In this document: positions 35,100 through 46,572 of the stretch, piece after piece
How positions within the stretch are numbered: the first letter of the stretch is position 1
How the letters are laid out: every line of letters begins with the position of its first letter
Origin: Eonycteris spelaea
Lineage: Eukaryota > Chordata > Mammalia > Chiroptera > Pteropodidae
Reading direction: 5' to 3'
NCBI GenBank assembly: GCA_003508835.1
Contig: PUFA01000310.1
Location: 434,001-498,000 of the forward strand
DNA: 64,000 nt
Made by a program: the position numbers and the translations under genes
Notes under the pieces: generated by a model
Databases searched by the model: none
Told to the model about the DNA's origin: nothing
Seen by the model: only the letters and a program-made list of their open reading frames with translations

Positions 35100-35280
35100 T
35101 AAAATCTCTGCTCTGGACTGCTAGGTGTTGAGGAGATAAATAAGGGTATGTGCCCTCAGTGGGCTTATAGTCTATATTATAGGCTTGCGTTTTATGTATT
35201 TGTTTATTTAGGCCTAGCACAATAGTTGGGAGGTACTCAATAAATGTTTCTGAATGTACAATTGGACTAAAAAAAAGGCA
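35100..35280. mobile_element. Two facing L2 3' end scraps
   Basis: 35105-35160 reads as reverse L2 ('gtgttgaggagataaataag', 'tgccctcagtgggcttatagtct'). 35185-35262 reads as sense L2 tail ('taggcctagcacaatagttgg', 'tactcaataaatgtttctgaatg'). Confidence 0.55.
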
Positions 35281-35284
35281 AGTA

Positions 35285-35375
35285 TAATGATAATTCCAGT
35301 TAAAAAGACTATATATAACAGTGCCTGACACATAGTAGGTGTCTGACACCGTATAAGCATTATTAGCTATTTTAA
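35285..35375 (+). mobile_element. MIR SINE 3' end
   Basis: 'atgataattccagttaaaaagac', 'taacagtgcctgacacatagtaggtgtctgac', 'taagcattattagctatttt'. Shares its terminal motif with the MIR piece at 34905-34996. Confidence 0.7.
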
Positions 35376-35399
35376 TGATTAATTTAACAGAATACATGC

Positions 35400-35625
35400 T
35401 GAGGCTGAGTGCGCGGACCGAAGTGGAGGGTGAGGAGGTGGAGGTGCACTCGGGGAAGTCTTCCAAGAGGCAGTATCATTGAGCTTAGTTTCGATAAGCG
35501 AGTGGGCGTTAGCCAGTGAGAGAAGAGGGATAAGTGCGTTCTAGGCAGAAGGAACATTGTGTGCAGAGCTAGAGAGGCGTGAAACAGCATAATACATTCA
35601 GGGAGTTCCAAGCAGGAAAGTACAA
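35400..35625 (-). mobile_element. L2 LINE fragment
   Basis: Reverse L2: 'gagggataagtgcgttctaggcagaaggaacattgtgtgcagagctagagaggcgtgaaa' is the L2 block equivalent to 'gaagagcattccaggcagagggaac'. May continue the reverse L2 scrap at 35105. Confidence 0.7.
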
Positions 35626-36007
35626 CTGGAGCCCCATCCTCATTGTGACATACAGCGTGTATTTGTTAAATGAGGATTTGAGATTAGAGGCTGTGAAACA
35701 AACAAATGAGACATCGTTTGTGTCACCCTGGCCTTTAGCATTAACTGAATAACCAGTCATGGACTAAGTGACCAGGGAATTTTAAGTTGTTTAGTATAAC
35801 ACTTGCCCTATACAAATGCTCTTAGTCTCTATACAGCATCATTGCTCTGTAGGTCGCCCCTTTTGGTCTTTTGATAGAGGAAGTAAATTCATGTAATTTG
35901 TCTGGTTGTTGTTTTTTTTTTCCAAATCAAGATGAATTGCAATAAAGTTGATGGGATCATAATATAGATGAAGATATTTTTGCAAGGTAACATAGATTTC
36001 TCTAGAT
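35626..36007. other. Unassigned intergenic sequence
   Basis: Nothing recognised. Confidence 0.45.
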
Positions 36008-36231
36008 TAGGAATTAGCAAACTATGGCCTAAGGGCCAAATCCTGTCCACTGCCAATTTTTATAATTAAGTTAATTTGGAGCACAGCCATGCCTGTTTGT
36101 TTACATGTAGTCTTGCATTGCTTTAGCACCACAACAGCAGAGTTGAGTAGTTGTGACAGAGATGGGATGGCCTGCAAAGCCTAAAATATTTACTAGCTGT
36201 GGCTTTTTACAGAAAACGTTTGCCAATCCTG
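36008..36231 (+). mobile_element. hAT-Charlie type DNA transposon, name uncertain
   Basis: Inverted ends TAGGAATTAGCAAAC and GTTTGCCAATCCTG. Flanking 8-mers CTCTAGAT (36000-36007) and CTCTCGAG (36232-36239) match at 6 of 8 and fit the hAT-preferred TCTAGA core. The interior has the familiar 'gagcacagccatgcctgtttgtttacat' and 'gcaaagcctaaaatatttact' of a common mammalian non-autonomous element. 224 bp, no ORF. Confidence 0.8.
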
Positions 36232-36509
36232 CTCTCGAGTCATTCCTTCTAAACTGATGACAAGGAAAAACCACCTAAATGTTTAAAACGGGATTGAGTT
36301 GGTTTAGAACCAATGTGACAAACAATAGGTTATTAAATTTTTTTAATTCGCTACCAAGGAGAAAGAAGATTGCAAATACATTAGCCATAAAGGGTACAAT
36401 AAACATGAATAATGAATGAACATAGATTCTGTGACTGGTCTTCAAATTTGACTCTGAGCTTCCTGGCAGTCCAGAAAAAAAGTTAGGGGAGGGGAGAGGA
36501 AACTGATTA
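36232..36509. other. Unassigned intergenic sequence
   Basis: Nothing recognised. Confidence 0.45.
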
Positions 36510-36970
36510 TCTGTATTAGTTACCTATTGCTTCATAACAAACTACCTTAAAAGTTAGTGGCTTAACATAGCTACCATTTACTATTTCTCCTGTCACTGTG
36601 AGTTGTCTGAGTGCTTCTGCTAATCTGGGCTGGGCCCCGCTGATCTTGGTGGGCTTGCGCCTGCATTTGTCGTCAGCTGGTATGTTAGCCCTGGGCTGGC
36701 TGGTCGGGGATGGCCTCGGCTAGGACAGCTCACCTTTGCCCCACATGATCTCTCACCCTCTAGCAGACTGGCCTGGGCTTGTTTACATAGCAGCGGCAGG
36801 TTCCAAGAAAGGAAGTGGAAGCACACACTTGAGGCTTAGGTTTGGACCTGGTACACTGTTACTTCTGTCGCATTCTAATGGCCAAAGCAAGTTGAAAGTT
36901 ATGTTTCCCCACCTAGATGGAAACTATCTCTTGATGGAATGAGCTGTAAAGTCACATTGCAAGGGGCAAG
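36510..36970 (+). mobile_element. Ancient interspersed repeat, family unnamed
   Basis: Starts 'gtattagttacctattgcttcataacaaactacc' then 'agtggcttaacatagctacc', followed by a GC-rich body ('ctgatcttggtgggcttgcg', 'cagctggtatgttagccctgg') and 'ctaatggccaaagcaagt'. A common mammalian repeat; the start resembles that of the element at 46573. Its GC content explains the local open frames on both strands at 36620-36942. Confidence 0.6.
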
Positions 36971-38199
36971 GAAATAGGAAGGAGAGACTGGGGCCAAGAC
37001 TGAAATCAATCAATCAGCATCTAAAACAGCGTGTATTCTAATCATATACATATATTTTAAAAAGTCATCTCTGTGGTCTAAAGTGGAAAGAAATAGTCAT
37101 CACACGTCTCTTGAGCCCCACCCATAGACATGAATCATCATTGTCTTCAATTAAGAGGACCAATATCCTTTAGTTAATGACAGATGCAGAGGAGGAAAGA
37201 AAGAAGAAGCCTGTCAGAATGTGCATATCATGAGACCCAACCATATTAAATGCCATCTTGATGAATTTCACCAAGGAATCAGACTTGGTTTTAATGGGTT
37301 AAGAGGATAAGGAAAATCATTATCACAGAAATAACCAGTGACTAAATAAACCGTAGCCTTTGAGACTAAAGCCTGAAAAGATCTACAATATTCTTGTTGA
37401 CCATTCCTACTTTTCTCCACTTCAGTCATCAGGTGGCATTAAAATTGGTCACTGTATCCAAAGGTGACAGTGCTATCTGTGGATACAGATGTGATTGAAA
37501 AGACAGATGGAAGGTAGAAAATAAATACTCTTTTTAAAACTCACTAGCCCTGTGGAGATTTTTTTAAAAAAATTATTGCTGGAATATCCTCATTATTACC
37601 AAACTTTCCTCGATAAAAAAAAAAAAAATGTTAAGTATAAATAGCAAGTGATCTCAGAAATCCTCCCCTACCATTCTCTTCTCGGTACTATGGGCTGACA
37701 ATGCGAAGAGAATAAACATAGGTTGCCCTTGTGGCTTAGAGTCATTCAGAATCCCCCAAACCTCAGGGAAAAGAAAAAGAAAAACATTAAAAATGAAAAC
37801 AAACTCCCAAACCACAAAGACAAGCCACAAAACCAAGGTTTGAGAACATTCTCTCTGGCCTGAAGCCTATCAGGGTGCTTGGCCTTGTCACACATGGCCT
37901 ATCATGGGGCTGCCACCCACAGACTTCTGTAGTGGCAACAGTAGTGCATGGGGAAGAACGTGACAGAATTTACAGAATTGTTAGATGCTTGTTGACTCAG
38001 ACATCAGGACCAGCTCTGAATGTAAACCTATTTCAATTTAGATACGGTGAAAAGGAACTGAGCTGCTGATATTATCGAAGAGGTGGAGACGAACCTTCAG
38101 GATGCTTGCAGATGACTCCTTTATTTTTAGAGGTGGGGAGGGGCTTAGGGGAGGTCGGGCTGTGTCAAGAACCATGAATACAACTTCCAAAACTTGTGT
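36971..38199. other. Unassigned intergenic sequence
   Basis: Nothing recognised apart from an A-rich run at about 37613-37628. Confidence 0.45.
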
Positions 38200-38310
38200 G
38201 TAGAAAATCAGACGTTAACCTTGGGCAGGTCGCATAAAGGTTATATGCTACATATAAAATTCCTGACGGAGTACTTAGAAGGAAAGACCTCAACCAATGT
38301 TGTTTCTTTT
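38200..38310 (+). mobile_element. Possible MIR SINE
   Basis: 'gacgttaaccttgggcaggtcgcataaagg' and 'caaccaatgttg' weakly recall sense MIR. Little is left. Confidence 0.3.
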
Positions 38311-38346
38311 CTTCTCTCTCTGCACCTCCCACTCATCTTAGGGATT

Positions 38347-38350
<4 letters not shown>

Positions 38351-38391
<41 letters not shown>
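38351..38391. repeat. Poly(A) tract, 41 bp
   Basis: Uninterrupted A41. No SINE, LINE or processed transcript was recognised immediately upstream, so it is not clearly a retroelement tail. Confidence 0.97.
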
Positions 38392-38395
<4 letters not shown>

Positions 38396-38706
38396 CCAGC
38401 CAGCTGCCACTGGAAAGATGTCAACTAGGACAAGCAGCTGATCCCTGGTAACAATCAACAAAATTCTCACTCAGGTAGATGGAGCCTGGTATGTCACCTT
38501 GCCCGCCCCTCTCCTCATCACAGCTTGGAGGCAGCACAAAGATGGTCCTTCCTTCCTGCAGAGGAAGTGTGTGTGTTCTTTCAGACCTACCTTGGCATTC
38601 CTTGATGTCTTAGAGAAGCAGATGACCCCGGCTGAGCAAGACAGTCAGCAGAACAGCAGCCCTTGATGCTGCAATTGGAAATTTCCATTCTTTGCTTGCA
38701 GCTCTG
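38392..38706. other. Block between two poly(A) tracts
   Basis: 315 bp of non-repetitive sequence of moderate GC, bounded by A41 and A28. It carries a perfect 12-bp palindrome TGGAAATTTCCA at 38676-38687. No AATAAA lies shortly before the second tract, which argues against a simple processed pseudogene. Confidence 0.45.
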
Positions 38707-38734
38707 AAAAAAAAAAAAAAAAAAAAAAAAAAAA
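38707..38734. repeat. Poly(A) tract, 28 bp
   Basis: Uninterrupted A28, 315 bp after the A41 tract. Confidence 0.97.
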
Positions 38735-39163
38735 CTGAAGAGCCCAGGAGCTGGGAAATTTCCACGATGGAAAATTTTAACATATTCTTTAGCTCTAAAC
38801 TATGCAGGTTTATAGAGACTATTTTTTTTTCTTTTGGTAATTTTCTTCTTTAACAATTATTTATGAACATGGTAACACTACAGCTGAGGGAATAAGGAGG
38901 GCAAGATGACTCGGAGGGGAATAGGTATGGTTTGGCTAGTGGGAAGCTGGGCCATATATACGTTTAACCACCTGAATCATAGAAATGCAGATCACTACAA
39001 GACCCACAGGCTGGGAACTCATCCAAAATAGAAATAGTTTGCCCAGAGCACTGCAGGAAGTCTGCGTAGAGACTGGAAGTGGACAGTGGATGGGGACAAC
39101 TTGGGAACAGGAGATGGTGAGCTCCGTTGCTGGGAAAAGCGATCTCAGGCAGATTCCTTAGGC
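38735..39163. other. Unassigned intergenic sequence
   Basis: Contains GGGAAATTTCC at 38753-38763, a kappa-B-like site. Otherwise nothing recognised. Confidence 0.45.
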
Positions 39164-39329
39164 CACTGCTTCTTACACCTGAACGTGCCCACGAAGCACC
39201 TGGGAATCTTGTTAGGATGCAGATTCTGATTCAGTAGGTCTGGGGTGGGGCCTGGGACTCTGTTTCTACTGGCTCCCAGGTGGTGCTGATGATGCAGCCC
39301 GCCTGAGGACCACACTGTGAGCAGCCAGG
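39164..39329 (+). mobile_element. hAT-Charlie DNA transposon, MER5A-like
   Basis: Matches MER5A as I recall it: 'gcacctgggaatcttgttag', 'ctgattcagtaggtctggggtggggcctggga', 'ggctcccaggtggtgctgat', 'ggaccacactgtgag'. The flanking 8-mers CCTTAGGC and CCGTAACC agree at 5 of 8, consistent with an old target duplication. Non-autonomous. Confidence 0.85.
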
Positions 39330-39869
39330 CCGTAACCAGCAGGCCCTCCTCATGATGAGGTCAGCTTGCCTTCAATAGCAGAATGGAACACAGTCAAAGG
39401 GTGGCCGGGAGGAGAGTTCCCTTGGGGTTGTTTTCTCGGGTTACAAAGCCAGGGTCTAAGAGCAGGACTGAGTGTCTTCTGGAAAGATGCTCCATGAAAG
39501 TCTAGTGAAGTGGATCTTTGGAAATGTGGAAATGTAAGCCGTTCCCAGAAGCCTGACTACTCCAGTGATTTCTAGAGCACAACGCCTTTGCAGAGAAACT
39601 CCTATGACAAGTTGGTGGAGATTCCCAAGCTGGTTCTCTCTCTGAGTGACTCTCCAGCATCGTGGCGCGAGGCGTGAAACACCAATGAAATAACGCCGGT
39701 TACTGAGGGAAGGTTGTTGGCCAGAATGGTGTAAAGGGGAAAAGGAAAATAAATTACTTACATCCCAGCCGAGACAGTTGTCTCACTTCTATTGAAATAA
39801 AATAAAAAGTGAATAGGAGAATCTTCCATTTTCTTAACAGCTGCCTCACCTTTGTGCTACCTATTTTGC
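39330..39869. other. Unassigned intergenic sequence
   Basis: Nothing recognised. Confidence 0.45.
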
Positions 39870-39879
39870 AGAGAGAGGG

Positions 39880-39910
<31 letters not shown>

Positions 39911-39939
39911 GAGACAGAGACAGAGAAAGAGAGAGAGAG
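39870..39939. repeat. (GACA)n/(GA)n microsatellite
   Basis: GACA tetranucleotides flanked by GA repeats. Open frames on both strands here (Ser/Val/Leu/Cys and Arg/Gln/Thr/Asp runs) are translated repeat. Confidence 0.95.
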
Positions 39940-40534
39940 CAAAATCTATGGCATCTTCATTCCAAGGTATTACCTCTGATCGTTCTGTAATGTATCTGCT
40001 GTTTGTATCTTTAAAGCAACATTTGTCCTATCTTTCATTTTCCATTCAATTGAGTTTTGAATGGGTTATTACCAAATACTTTTCAAATTAAAAGCATATA
40101 GATGAGCTATAGAAAAAAAGGAGGGAGATTACCAGCATGAAAATGTATTGAAATCAGAGCGTAACAAGCATGAAATACATTTAATAATATAATAAAAAGT
40201 ATTAAAAATATATTTAAAGTAAATAATTATACTCATATCCTGACATCTACATAATATTTAAAAATTCTAAATGGTCATAGGATTAAGGATTTGGACCTGT
40301 AGAGATTGGTTGAGGTCTTCCCTTTCAAAAATATTCACTGTGGGGTTAAGGTATGATTCAGCATTGAAACAGATTTCCTGATTACTTAAGTAAAGGATAG
40401 CATTTGCTCTTCTTACTATAGGTCTCAATGAACAATTATCCGCCTCAGAACCATTTTATAACCTTACAAATAGAATTTGCTCGATCCATCTAAAGTCACA
40501 TCTTTTCAATAATAAATAAAATAACTATCATAAA
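39940..40534. other. Unassigned AT-rich sequence
   Basis: 40160-40270 is very AT-rich. Nothing recognised. Confidence 0.45.
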
Positions 40535-40740
40535 AGTTAACGTTATGGAGTGCTTACAACAGGCAAGGTGCTTAACTCTTCTTACAAGAAGCTTATAAGA
40601 TGGGTACCATTACTATATAGGTGAGAAACTAGGATTTAGAGAGCTTACGTGAACTGCCTGGGATCCATACATTACGGCCAAACCGGGAATAACCTTCTGT
40701 GGCCGGCCCTACCTACTCTAGTGCTTTTACCAAATGCCAC
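40535..40740 (-). mobile_element. MIR SINE
   Basis: Reverse MIR: 'tggagtgcttacaacaggcaaggtgcttaactc', 'ataggtgagaaactaggatttagagagcttacgtgaactgcctggg', ending 'tagtgcttttacca'. Confidence 0.8.
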
Positions 40741-41479
40741 AGCTACATCTCAGTTTCATTTCCCTCATCCTAGACAGATGGATGGATACTTCTCAAGTTT
40801 AACAACTTCATCTTCACAGAGCTCGATTCAGATACTGAAAGTGTTGTAGTTGCTTACAGCTGCTATTTCTCTAGCAGCACCCGCCCGTAAGTCCAGGCAA
40901 ATTCTTTTGAAGAGCTCATTAAAACTGCTAAAATAAAGTCTCAGAAGCAGGTGCATTCATTAGATGGAATGCAGACGATTATGTTAATATTGCATTCAGG
41001 TGACAAATTTAAAGCCATCAAAATCAGGGAGGATAAAAAAGATTTTCAAAGTTAAAGTTAACTTCTTCCTTCGCAGGGCTCAATGCTCTGTTAAGAACAT
41101 GACTGCCTTTGAAGCTGTCAACGTGGGGACCTCCACGAGAATAAAGCCGTTTTGCAGTGTAGTATTTCCTTCACAAATTCTTGGGTCTCCATTCGGGAAA
41201 AGAAAGGTAAGGAATTGCCTACAACAACCCTGGTGTTATTTTCTAAATAGGAAATCTGGCACCTCGTTTACAGTTTATTGTCAGGTTGGGCCCAAGGGTA
41301 GGGGAGATGCTTAAAGAAGATGGCTAAAATATGTGGATGGCAATTCCAGGTTTTGATAAGATGGAGCAACAGCTGTTTTATTTTCCCCTTTATTTTTCTT
41401 CTTGAAGAGATATTGAGCGTGAAATATGTGTGTGACCATGCATATGTATTTAGGAGGCTCTAGTCAGAACCTTAACAAT
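40741..41479. other. Unassigned intergenic sequence
   Basis: Nothing recognised. The 104-aa frame at 41000-41314 has no domain. Confidence 0.45.
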
Positions 41480-41605
41480 AGTTACCCAGGATGATTGTGA
41501 TGGGGCGGGGAGGGAGAGGGTATTTTTGTATTTCTCAAATTTTTACAATGGATATGTGTTACTTTATAAGTTTTAGAATGATGAAAAATTATTACGGAGC
41601 AATTA
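41480..41605 (+). mobile_element. L1 LINE 3' end fragment
   Basis: 'atagttacccaggatgattg' just upstream, a G-rich loop, then 'tgtatttctcaaatttttacaatggatatgtgttac' follow the old L1 3' UTR pattern also seen at 13050 and 24845. Confidence 0.5.
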
Positions 41606-42619
41606 GCCTCTCTACATTTAGTTGTTTTACCTATAAAGTTGGGTTACTATTTAATTGCTTCACACATGGGAGTCAGATGAGGTGTTTTACTGAAATTCTT
41701 TCTTCTCAAATCTAGGATGTCTGTGGAAACAGTGATTCCTCCCTTCAGAAGAAAATGTAAAAAAAAAAGAGGGCTAGGCATCTAGCCGCTTATAAAAAAT
41801 TATAAACATGCTTAAAGAGTTTTATGACATTCTTCAGCACCTCAGTCAGGTGGGCATTCATCAAAGTGAATGCATCTACCATTTGCAAAGGGAAAAACAC
41901 TGAGCAACGTTAAGGCCCAATAATTTAAATTTTTATTTTTTAGTTATACATTCTGGGAGGCCCTTGTAAACTAATATGTGACACATTCATTTTTTTCAAA
42001 TGGTGTGCTATAACGACTGTATTACTGATCGCAAAATATAAGTAATGAAGCTATTATAGACTCTAACCCATCTACTTATAGGGCATGTTTACATAGTGTG
42101 TGTGTGTGTACAGTGTAATAGTCTTTTTTTTTTTTTTTGCCTTTCTTCCTCTGTAACTCTTCTTCTATCTTGTCCTGTACATTGTTATTTTCTTTTTTTC
42201 CTACACGATTTAAAAAGACCATTGACCCCATTTAAAATGAAAAGCTGTATAGAAAGCAGGAAAAATCTCATTGGGGTGGGGTTGGGTAGGCATATACATC
42301 TACATACATGTACACATACTGAATATATGCTTGCCTGGCTGACTCCCTGCTCCAAAGTGCCATAAGTCCCATTCCTTGGGACTTCAGAGCGTGGGCAGTT
42401 CCTTTGATTGCTGGACAGCTCCAAGTTTCCTAGGAACACTTTCCCACCCTCTCCATCTCCTGTTTAATTCTCAGAGCTGCCACCAGCCCAAAAAGCTGCA
42501 GGTTCAAGACAAAGTGAGAAAGGTATCCAGAAGAGACTCCTCTCCTTCCAATATAGTACATCGCCATCATAAGACGAGAGAGGAAACTTCAGAGCGCAGA
42601 ATTTAAAGAGGAAAGTAAC
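41606..42619. other. Unassigned intergenic sequence
   Basis: Short TG run at 42094-42109 and poly-T at 42123-42138. Otherwise nothing recognised. Confidence 0.45.
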
Positions 42620-42760
42620 TTGAGAGGTCTCTGAAGTCAAGTTCTCTCTAAATGTATGTCTCTTCTAGAGCTTACTTGATAGTCATCCAGCCTGACCTTA
42701 AAGTTTTCCAATGATGAATACTGTCTACCTTTTTCCACTCTTATACTGGTAGATGGATAT
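42620..42760 (-). mobile_element. L3/CR1-type LINE fragment
   Basis: 'gtcatccagcctgaccttaaagttttccaatgatgaa' is the reverse of the CR1/L3 block 'tcactggaggtattcaagcagaggctggatgac'. Short and diverged; a related MamSINE is possible. Confidence 0.5.
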
Positions 42761-43489
42761 AACAAGAGTAGAAATAGCATTATAACCACAATCAAGTGAG
42801 CAATGCCAAAAAAAAAAAAATCCTTTGCAAAATCAACTATTTTTGAATTTCTGTTACTGATCTAGGACCTCACTCCCAACGCAGTATTAAATAAATATAA
42901 CGCTTTAGGGTCCATGGGGAAATATAAAGAGGCTGAACCATTTGATTGAAAGATACTTCGGAAATGTTATTGGTTCATAGGGTTCATCATACTATGAGAG
43001 TCACACCCTGAAAAGGAAAATTGCGTAGAGTGTATAAGCCCTAATACTACAGGATTTTTCGAGTCTTTTTGTATTTCATCTCCTTTCGTCAGTAAGACGC
43101 CTATACAACAAAAGAAAATCTCTGAAACTATCTTATCCAGGGATCTTTCCAACATTTACAAATACTATCTAAATTGAGCAGCGTGTTCCCAAGTTACCTA
43201 AATTGTACATCTGACGGTATTCTTTTCAAAGGAAATTGGAGAGTTCAGCGATATTCTGAAACAACTAGATGTGACACAAAGAACAAAAATAACAAGAAAA
43301 TCCTTCAAAGAGTGTGCCCTGTGGAAACAGCTAGATATCCTGCCTTTTTACTTTGGCTATATGGGAGTCTTTAAAATAAGTTTAAAACAAAAGTGATGTT
43401 GAGTTTGGGGGATGAAAATTCAGAAAATTAATTAGCTAATAGAGAGGGTAGAGGACTGTGAACTATAATTTTGGCTAAGTAAACAGAAT
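42761..43489. other. Unassigned intergenic sequence
   Basis: Nothing recognised beyond a poly-A run at about 42809-42821. Confidence 0.45.
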
Positions 43490-43690
43490 GGAAAGGGTTT
43501 TTTTTAAAAAAAAACTTATTTTAATTAATTGTAAAAAATAATATTGAAAAAATTCAAATGACACAAAAGATTATAAGAAAAATAAAATCCCCACATCTTA
43601 CCACCTAAAAATAACCTTCATAGATTTTATGGGAATATCATTCCAGACATAGCAATGAGATATTTTAGAATTTTAAAAAGCAACTTGCAT
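43490..43690 (-). mobile_element. L1 LINE 3' UTR fragment
   Basis: 'attgaaaaaattcaaatgacacaaaag', 'aaaatccccacatcttacca', 'aataaccttcatagatttta', 'atatcattccagacat' follow the reverse L1M 3' UTR. Confidence 0.5.
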
Positions 43691-45584
43691 TCAGGCAACT
43701 AAGAATGGTCTAACTGATGATGGCCTAAAGAAACCCCAAACCCCACTTTTTAAAATGTCTGTTTCATCTGAAAAGTGATTAGTGAACTTATCTCATAAGG
43801 TTCTTTCTCTTGCAGAAGTGAAGTAATTTTTATATATTTAATTGTTTATGAAAAGAGTAAAATTCTCCCTCCCCACTCCTAAACATACCGAATTAATCTC
43901 ATGTAAGTGCATACATAGACTTAACTGGAAAATGTCAGACTCAAAGGAAATTTTGCTCCTTTATGTTGCAAAAAATCAGGACCTTGTGATCACCATTATC
44001 TGTGTTGAATTCAGAGAGCACTGATACTAATTATCCAAAAGGCAGATTTTCCCAGTTATTTCTATTAAAAATTTTATGGTAACTCTCCCCTCCTACTTAC
44101 ATTTGACTAATGCTAAAACAAAATTAGTTACCATTTCCTGACTCACTCACCAACTTACATTGAGAAATGCAGGTCAAAATAGGTGGAAGAAGAAAGCCAT
44201 TATTTCCTTGGTAACCCGCATATCACAACTGAAGGTAATTGCTTAATCAAAAGTACTGATTTTCTGTGCAATAATAGCTCTGTTTATCTCATAAACACTA
44301 GAACATTAGACCACCTGATCTCTTTTCTGGGGGAAAAATATGTATAAATAATTTTAGTAAATTAAATCATATTTTTCCATTGACGTGTTCTAATTTAAAG
44401 ATATACTTTCCTTTAATTGGTCCTGAATCTAGAGTGGCACTTAACCATTCTCTCACTGTTAATACTTATTCATATCAAACAATAGGCACAAAGTTCATGC
44501 CTCTGCTACTTTTTTTTTTTTTTTTTTACTTTTACTGAATATAAAGAGCAGGAGCCGCGTTCTGTGTAAAGGAGATAAGGTCACACTTTTTCTTTTTTCC
44601 CTAAATTCATTAAGTGGCCACCTCAGTTCTTTAATGTTTGAAATTTCATAATTAGGCAGAGTATACCTACTTTGGTGCCAAACACCTACAGTTATATAGA
44701 TAGGGCTTTAATGTGTATGAAGCACATTTCACATAACAACGGCATTTGATCCAGATACAAGGAGAGAATCGCTTTGGCCGTTTCTGTTTATAATTTAAGC
44801 TTCCAAATCCCAGAGCCATGTTCTCAGGCAGAAGCAGGCAAAATTTTGATTTCAGTGGCATTGCATTTGGTTATTAAAAGGAATTCTTAAGATTGGTTAA
44901 AATGTTAAATGTAAAGTTCAGGATTCTTTTTGCTATGTTAGAAGTAGAACATCTAAAAAGGCTCTCCACCAGTGATCTAAATGATTCCATTTTACTTAGA
45001 TTCCTGGAAATTGCCAAAGGGCTTTAAGGGAGGAGGGAAAAAAAGAATGAGGAAATTTTCCCTGCGGGCAGTTGGGGAAAACAAAAATATTTTGTGCTGT
45101 AGAGACTTCTCAGGAAAGGAGGGCTGGCCAGCAGCAGCATCTGTGCAAGGGGAATTTCCACATTTGGGAAAACATGGTCATAATTAATAACTTAGGAAAG
45201 CCAAGAAAATGGACCATGTTGGAAAAATATGATCTTCAGTGGCCAAGTCATTGTCTACTGATTGGGCCAGAAAATTGAATTGTTTTAGAAAAGAGATTTT
45301 TATTTGTCGATATTTGACTATAGGTCCTGCCTTCTGTGGATCTAATAAGTATCCTGCCCTTGCCTGTGGAATCAGCCTTCCCCAGCCAGACCCGCTCTCT
45401 GTCCCTCCCTAAGGGAGTGTTTGCGTTAGAATTCTGGCCTGGACCCTGGCTTGTAGTCTTCTGCTTTGAACATGATACTTCGGATTAGCCAGCAGGCTAT
45501 TAGCATCCATTAGAATAGAGATGATTATCCGGGATTCTTGGACAAGAGCGGAAGGATGAGATTGCATGATCCCGATGCAACCAT
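43691..45584. other. Unassigned intergenic sequence
   Basis: Nearly 1.9 kb without a recognised repeat except poly-T at 44512-44527. 44100-44440 looks unique. No credible ORF. Confidence 0.45.
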
Positions 45585-45770
45585 CATTTATTGAGGACTC
45601 CACATCCTAGGCCCTGTGCTAAGAACATTGAAAAACGATCCTATCCTGACTTAGACATGGGGAAACTGAGGCTTAGGGAATTTAAGGAACTTACTTAGGG
45701 TCATGCAGCTTTTAACTACCGAGCTATACATCCCCCATCTCATCATCCTGTATATAAAGCCTACTCCCTA
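45585..45770 (-). mobile_element. MIR SINE
   Basis: Reverse MIR: 'tttattgaggactccacatcctaggccctgtgctaag', 'catggggaaactgaggcttagggaatttaagg', 'agggtcatgcagcttttaac'. Confidence 0.8.
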
Positions 45771-46572
45771 AAGTGGAATGTTCTCATGTTGCATACAACC
45801 TCTTCCTTACTAAACTACTCCCTTCCTCTTCCTCTTCCCCAGATCATTTTGTTTAAACTAGATTTTTGTCTTGAGGTTGCACTCATTGGAGAACTCCATG
45901 GTTACCTAACATTCTCAAGAGGAGAAATCTGGGTTAGCAGGCTCAGCACCATTCATGTCTCTATTTACTTAGGGTCAGAATGTTCTCGCCCCACTTTTTG
46001 GTTTTCTTTTATCTCAGTGATCAATTTTATTTAAACAGGTATGATTATCTTTTGCCTCTTCTCTCATGATTTTCTCCAGATTGGAATACAGCTGGCTGAA
46101 TTTCAACAGATTTGCCAAAGCGTGGGTCAGGTTTTTTAGAGAAGGAACTATAGCTAAGAAAAAAAAAAAAATTCCTATATTTGACATGAAGATAGGATAC
46201 CCCATAGAGAATCTATAAAATGCAGTATATTGTTTTGTGAAATGAAAATACTGCAGGTTAAATCATGTCCCCCCTGAAGCAAGAATTCCACACTCTAAAC
46301 CATATGATGTGGCTTCTAAAGTTAGCCCTGTCTTGAAACTGCCATGAATATGAGAACAAGCCTAATTGGGATTAAAGGGGCTAATTGCCCTGGATTGAAC
46401 CTCAGTGGGTATTATAATCAATTTAAGAAATCATAGCATCTTGGAAATAATTTAATAGATTTATTTTCTGTTGAACTTAAAACATGTTCATTAAATCTTG
46501 TTAATACTTGTTTTTGGAGTGCTTCTTGGACATCGCCAGACATTATTACCTTTTTTAGAGATGTGAAAAACA
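45771..46572. other. Unassigned, partly ancient repeat
   Basis: 46250-46440 ('taaatcatgtcccccctgaagc' and following) has the look of an old LTR-like or LINE repeat but cannot be named. Confidence 0.4.

Noticed and set aside
34987..35466. Longest open frame, 159 aa on the minus strand
   Set aside because: Its C-terminal part is translated TTTC microsatellite and the rest overlaps L2 and MIR fragments; no domain.
46250..46445. Possible endogenous retroviral LTR
   Set aside because: No paired LTR, polyadenylation layout or gag/pol/env trace was visible here or elsewhere in the window.
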